From assembly GCA_900766735.1 (NCBI GenBank), contig CAAFWO010000009.1, positions 1 through 33,154 of the forward strand: a DNA stretch of 33,154 nucleotides, given 5' to 3'. Of this stretch, positions 31,206-33,154 are shown one piece after another. The stretch is from Clostridia bacterium (GTDB taxonomy: Bacteria > Bacillota > Clostridia > CAKSNL01 > HGM11501). The stretch's first letter is position 1, and each line of letters opens with the position of its first letter. The notes below the pieces were generated by a model that ran no database searches, was not told the DNA's origin, and saw only the letters and a program-made list of their open reading frames with translations. A program made the position numbers and the translations under genes.

Positions 31206-31975
31206 GCTTTCACCTTCTTTTTGAAAAATGTCCCGATCTTTTTGCCCTCCACAATGTCATACAAGGCTTCGGGATTTTTGCCGTTCGCGATCACCATGTC
31301 GCATCCGGCCTCGGTCGCAAGGCAGGCCGCAGAAAGCTTTGTGATCATTCCGCCCGTGCCGAGATTGCTCTCCGACGGACGCGCAAGAGCCTTGATCTCG
31401 TCCGTGATCTCGTCGACCTCTTTAATTAAAACGGCTGTGGGGTCGTCCTTCGGGTTTTTGTCGTAAAGCCCGTTAATATCTGTCAGAAGCACCAAAAGGT
31501 CAGCCCCAATGCTGGCGGAAACGACAGCGGAAAGCGTGTCGTTATCGCCGATCTTGATTTCCTCCGTCGCGACGGTGTCGTTCTCGTTGATGACAGGGAG
31601 CACGGAAAGCTCCAAAAGGCGCTCGATCGTGTTGTGGAAATTTTCCTTCCTTGTCTCGTCCTTAATGTCCGACGCGGTGATGAGTAACTGTGCGACCGTG
31701 TGATTATATTCGGAAAACAGCTTGTCATATGTATACATCAGCTCGCACTGGCCGACTGCGGCGGCCGCCTGCTTGCCCGGAATGTCGCGCGGGCGCTCCG
31801 GAAGCCCGATCTTGCCGACGCCCATTCCGATAGCGCCGGAGGACACCAAAATAATCTCGTGCCCGGCATTTTTAAGGTCTGATAAAACCTTGCAAAGGCT
31901 CTCTATCCTTCTTATATTAAGTCTTCCGGTCGCGTGCGCCAGCGTTGACGTGCCGACCTTGACAACTATCTTCAT
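31202..31975 (-). CDS. proB: Glutamate 5-kinase (short form without PUA domain)
   Basis: 257 residues, the short amino-acid-kinase-only form common in Firmicutes (the E. coli type has a C-terminal PUA domain). Motifs: KIVVKVGTSTLAHA, ILVSSGAIGMGVGKI, QAAAAVGQCELM, VINENDTVATEEIKIGDNDTLSAVVA-type region, LLTDINGLYDKNP and GTGGMITKLSAACLA. First, feedback-regulated step of proline synthesis. Start at 31975 with AAGAAGGAT; own promoter upstream, shared divergent region with an AraC-type gene. Confidence 0.95.
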   Translation of the reverse strand: MKIVVKVGTSTLAHATGRLNIRRIESLCKVLSDLKNAGHEIILVSSGAIGMGVGKIGLPERPRDIPGKQAAAAVGQCELMYTYDKLFSEYNHTVAQLLITASDIKDETRKENFHNTIERLLELSVLPVINENDTVATEEIKIGDNDTLSAVVSASIGADLLVLLTDINGLYDKNPKDDPTAVLIKEVDEITDEIKALARPSESNLGTGGMITKLSAACLATEAGCDMVIANGKNPEALYDIVEGKKIGTFFKKKVKA

Positions 31976-31999
31976 ATTAACACATCCTTCTTTTTAGAT

Positions 32000-32028
32000 A
32001 TTTTACCATTATTCAGGACTTTTTTCAA
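32000..32028 (-). promoter_or_regulatory. Sigma-A promoter of proBAC
   Basis: Minus strand TTGAAA (32023-32028), 17-bp spacer, TAAAAT (32000-32005). No T-box or other leader element is present; the leader is only about 15-20 bases. Confidence 0.72.
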
Positions 32029-32041
32029 TAGGCAATTTTAC

Positions 32042-32070
32042 TTGACCATGATCCGATTTTCCGCTATAAT
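32042..32070 (+). promoter_or_regulatory. Sigma-A promoter of the AraC-type gene
   Basis: TTGACC (32042-32047), 17-bp spacer, TATAAT (32065-32070), twenty bases before the ATG at 32090 with its GAGGTG site. It faces away from the proBAC promoter with 13 bp between the -35 elements. Confidence 0.75.
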
Positions 32071-32089
32071 ATTGTGTGAGGTGTTAAGT

Positions 32090-32866
32090 ATGTATGCAAA
32101 TTACATTCCCGGACTTTACAAAAGCCTGCCGTTCATTCCGCTCACCATGGGCGCCTGGGAGGAACAGGAGGCTGTCGACCGCCGCAAAAAAGGCCTTGGC
32201 TCGCACCAGTTCATCTGGGTCACGAAAGGCTAGGGGCTCTTCACGGCCGGCTCGGAAAAAAAGATACTGTCGGCCGGAGACGGGCTTTTCACAAAAGCGA
32301 GCACTCCGCACTCCTATAAGGCGGCAGAAAAAACTTTTTCCACCATGTGGGTCACCTTTACAAACGGGGAGAGCCTTTTGGATTACTACGGCATCGGCGA
32401 CTTTATGTTTTTCAAAGTGCCGGACTCGCTTTCCGACGATACGGATCTTTTGATCAGCGCCTGCCGCGCGGCAGAGTCTGTCCCGATGTGCTCCACGCTC
32501 TGTATGGACTGGACGGTGCGGCTTTTAGACTCCGTGTTCAAAAAAAGAACAAGCAAGATCGCTCTCATAAATAACTTTATCGAAAAAAACATTCAAAACC
32601 AGCTCACCATAACGGATATTTCAAAAGGCACCGGCGTAACGGAGTTTTACCTGACCAGAAAATACCCTCTCGCCACGGGTATGACCGTGATGCAGACCTT
32701 AAAGGAATACCGCATCAACCGCGCGAAAACACTTCTTGAATTCAGCTCGACCTCAATCAAAATGATCGCATCGCTTTGCGGCTTTGCCGACCTCAGCTAT
32801 TTTATCAAGACCTTCCGTGCGGCAACGGGCAAAACGCCGTTATCCTACCGCAAAACTGAAAAATAA
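32090..32866 (+). pseudogene. AraC-family regulator broken by an in-frame TAG
   Basis: Starts at the ATG at 32090 and reads an AraC N-terminal cupin region (FIWVTKG, then after the stop GLFTAGSEKKILSAGDGLF, with typical ligand-domain spacing). A TAG at 32231-32233 interrupts it after 47 residues; the frame then continues undamaged to TAA at 32864-32866. The C-terminal half has a standard AraC double helix-turn-helix: LTITDISKGTGVTEFYLTRK, EYRINRAKTLLEFSSTSIKMIASLCGFADLSYFIKTFRAATGKTPLSYRK. Without the stop it would be about 258 residues, a normal size. In the family the interrupted position is usually Glu or Lys (G-E-G), one base away from TAG. Promoter and ribosome binding site look intact. 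I infer a recent nonsense mutation or a sequence error; an internal start for the second half is unlikely to give a regulated protein. Confidence 0.82.
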
Positions 32867-32877
32867 ATCTTTCCGAA

Positions 32878-32992
32878 AGGGGCTTGAGGGTACCAATCCA
32901 ACTTTTGTTTTGCCCCTAGGTAAGCACGACACGGTTTTTAACTACCCCTCAGTCTCGGCTTCGCCGAGCCGGCTCCCCTGACAAGGGGCGCC
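32878..32992. repeat. Decayed hairpin repeat
   Basis: Contains AGGGGC/GCCCCT arms (32878-32883, 32912-32917), a perfect CTCGGC-TTC-GCCGAG hairpin (32954-32968) and GGCTCCCCT/AGGGGCGCC (32971-32979 with 32984-32992, one mismatch). The CCTCAGTC..GCTCCCCT order resembles the repeat at 7577-7767 on the opposite strand. The 33000-33080 stretch holds nothing I recognise. Confidence 0.5.
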
Positions 32993-33083
32993 AAAAGCCG
33001 TCTTCTTTTTAATCTCTCCAATTAATTACACAAAAAATCCCGCCGTTAGCCGGTTCGCGATAAGAGAGTATCGGTTTTACGTA

Positions 33084-33117
33084 AAAAGCACTGTAACTTT
33101 AAGGTTACAGTGCTTTT
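33084..33117. terminator. Bidirectional terminator near the right edge
   Basis: Stem AGCACTGTAAC (33087-33097) with GTTACAGTGCT (33104-33114), six-base loop, flanked by A5 and T4. It probably ends a minus-strand gene entering from beyond the right edge; the remaining 37 bases are too short to say which frame. Confidence 0.75.
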
Positions 33118-33154
33118 ATCTTCGATTTATGCAAAGTAATGCGTAAAACTGCCA

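Noticed and set aside
31976..32089. T-box or riboswitch before proBAC
   Set aside because: The predicted leader is under 25 bases, and the gap is fully used by two divergent promoters.
3371..32866. Alternative genetic code (stop reassignment)
   Set aside because: TAA and TGA end nearly all intact genes at the expected family length and proA ends with TAG, so all three work as stops. Two single in-frame stops are better explained by mutation or error.

Overview
The window reads as chromosome of an anaerobic, endospore-forming member of the Clostridia (Bacillota). The basis is the gene content and order: spoIVB, spo0A, the yqfC-yqfD-phoH-pgpH-ybeY-era-recO cluster, ylbJ, pyruvate phosphate dikinase and an SLH-domain surface protein. 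Several perfect 17-bp-spaced sigma-A promoters, strong purine-rich ribosome binding sites and frequent GTG/TTG starts fit the same group. No rRNA, tRNA, CRISPR array or complete mobile element is visible.

Left part (1-4000) is eroded accessory DNA. A gene start leaves the left edge. Then come a truncated response regulator and a collapsed VTC / DUF4956 / secreted-protein operon joined by two deletion junctions. A paired palindromic repeat runs into a small lipoprotein gene. Next are an intact spoIVB and an SGNH hydrolase gene interrupted by one stop codon.

Middle (4000-16400). A two-gene heterodimeric ABC exporter is transcribed leftward from a promoter next to spo0A. Its leader contains a ~190-bp structured repeat. 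Two Spo0A-box-like sites lie between the two divergent promoters. After spo0A, and leftward, come a lipoprotein polysaccharide deacetylase with an Lgt-family membrane enzyme, a small DUF4190-type membrane protein, a polar amino-acid ABC importer (binding protein, permease, ATPase) and ppdK, most with clear promoters or terminators.

Right part (16500-33154). The tightly packed yqfC-yqfD-phoH-pgpH-ybeY-era-(yqzL-like)-recO operon runs leftward and is divergent from ylbJ, with two overlapping sigma-E-like promoters between them. Then come an 8-oxoguanine DNA glycosylase operon with an unrecognised gene and a CmpB-type membrane protein, and a large repeat-rich SLH surface protein. A complete proline pathway (proB-proA-proC) follows. 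The window ends with an AraC-type regulator broken by a single TAG, a decayed repeat and a terminator.

Together the intact genes cover the sporulation switch and mother-cell or engulfment functions, ribosome and RNA maintenance, c-di-AMP breakdown, proline synthesis, amino-acid uptake and the PEP/pyruvate node. I found no clearly new multi-gene system. The most unusual material is the remnant operon at the left, the paired Spo0A boxes, the one-cysteine-per-repeat surface protein, the overlapping sigma-E-like promoters and the structured repeats at gene ends. All lesions fall in accessory genes, which suggests ongoing gene loss; sequencing or assembly error remains possible for the single-stop cases.
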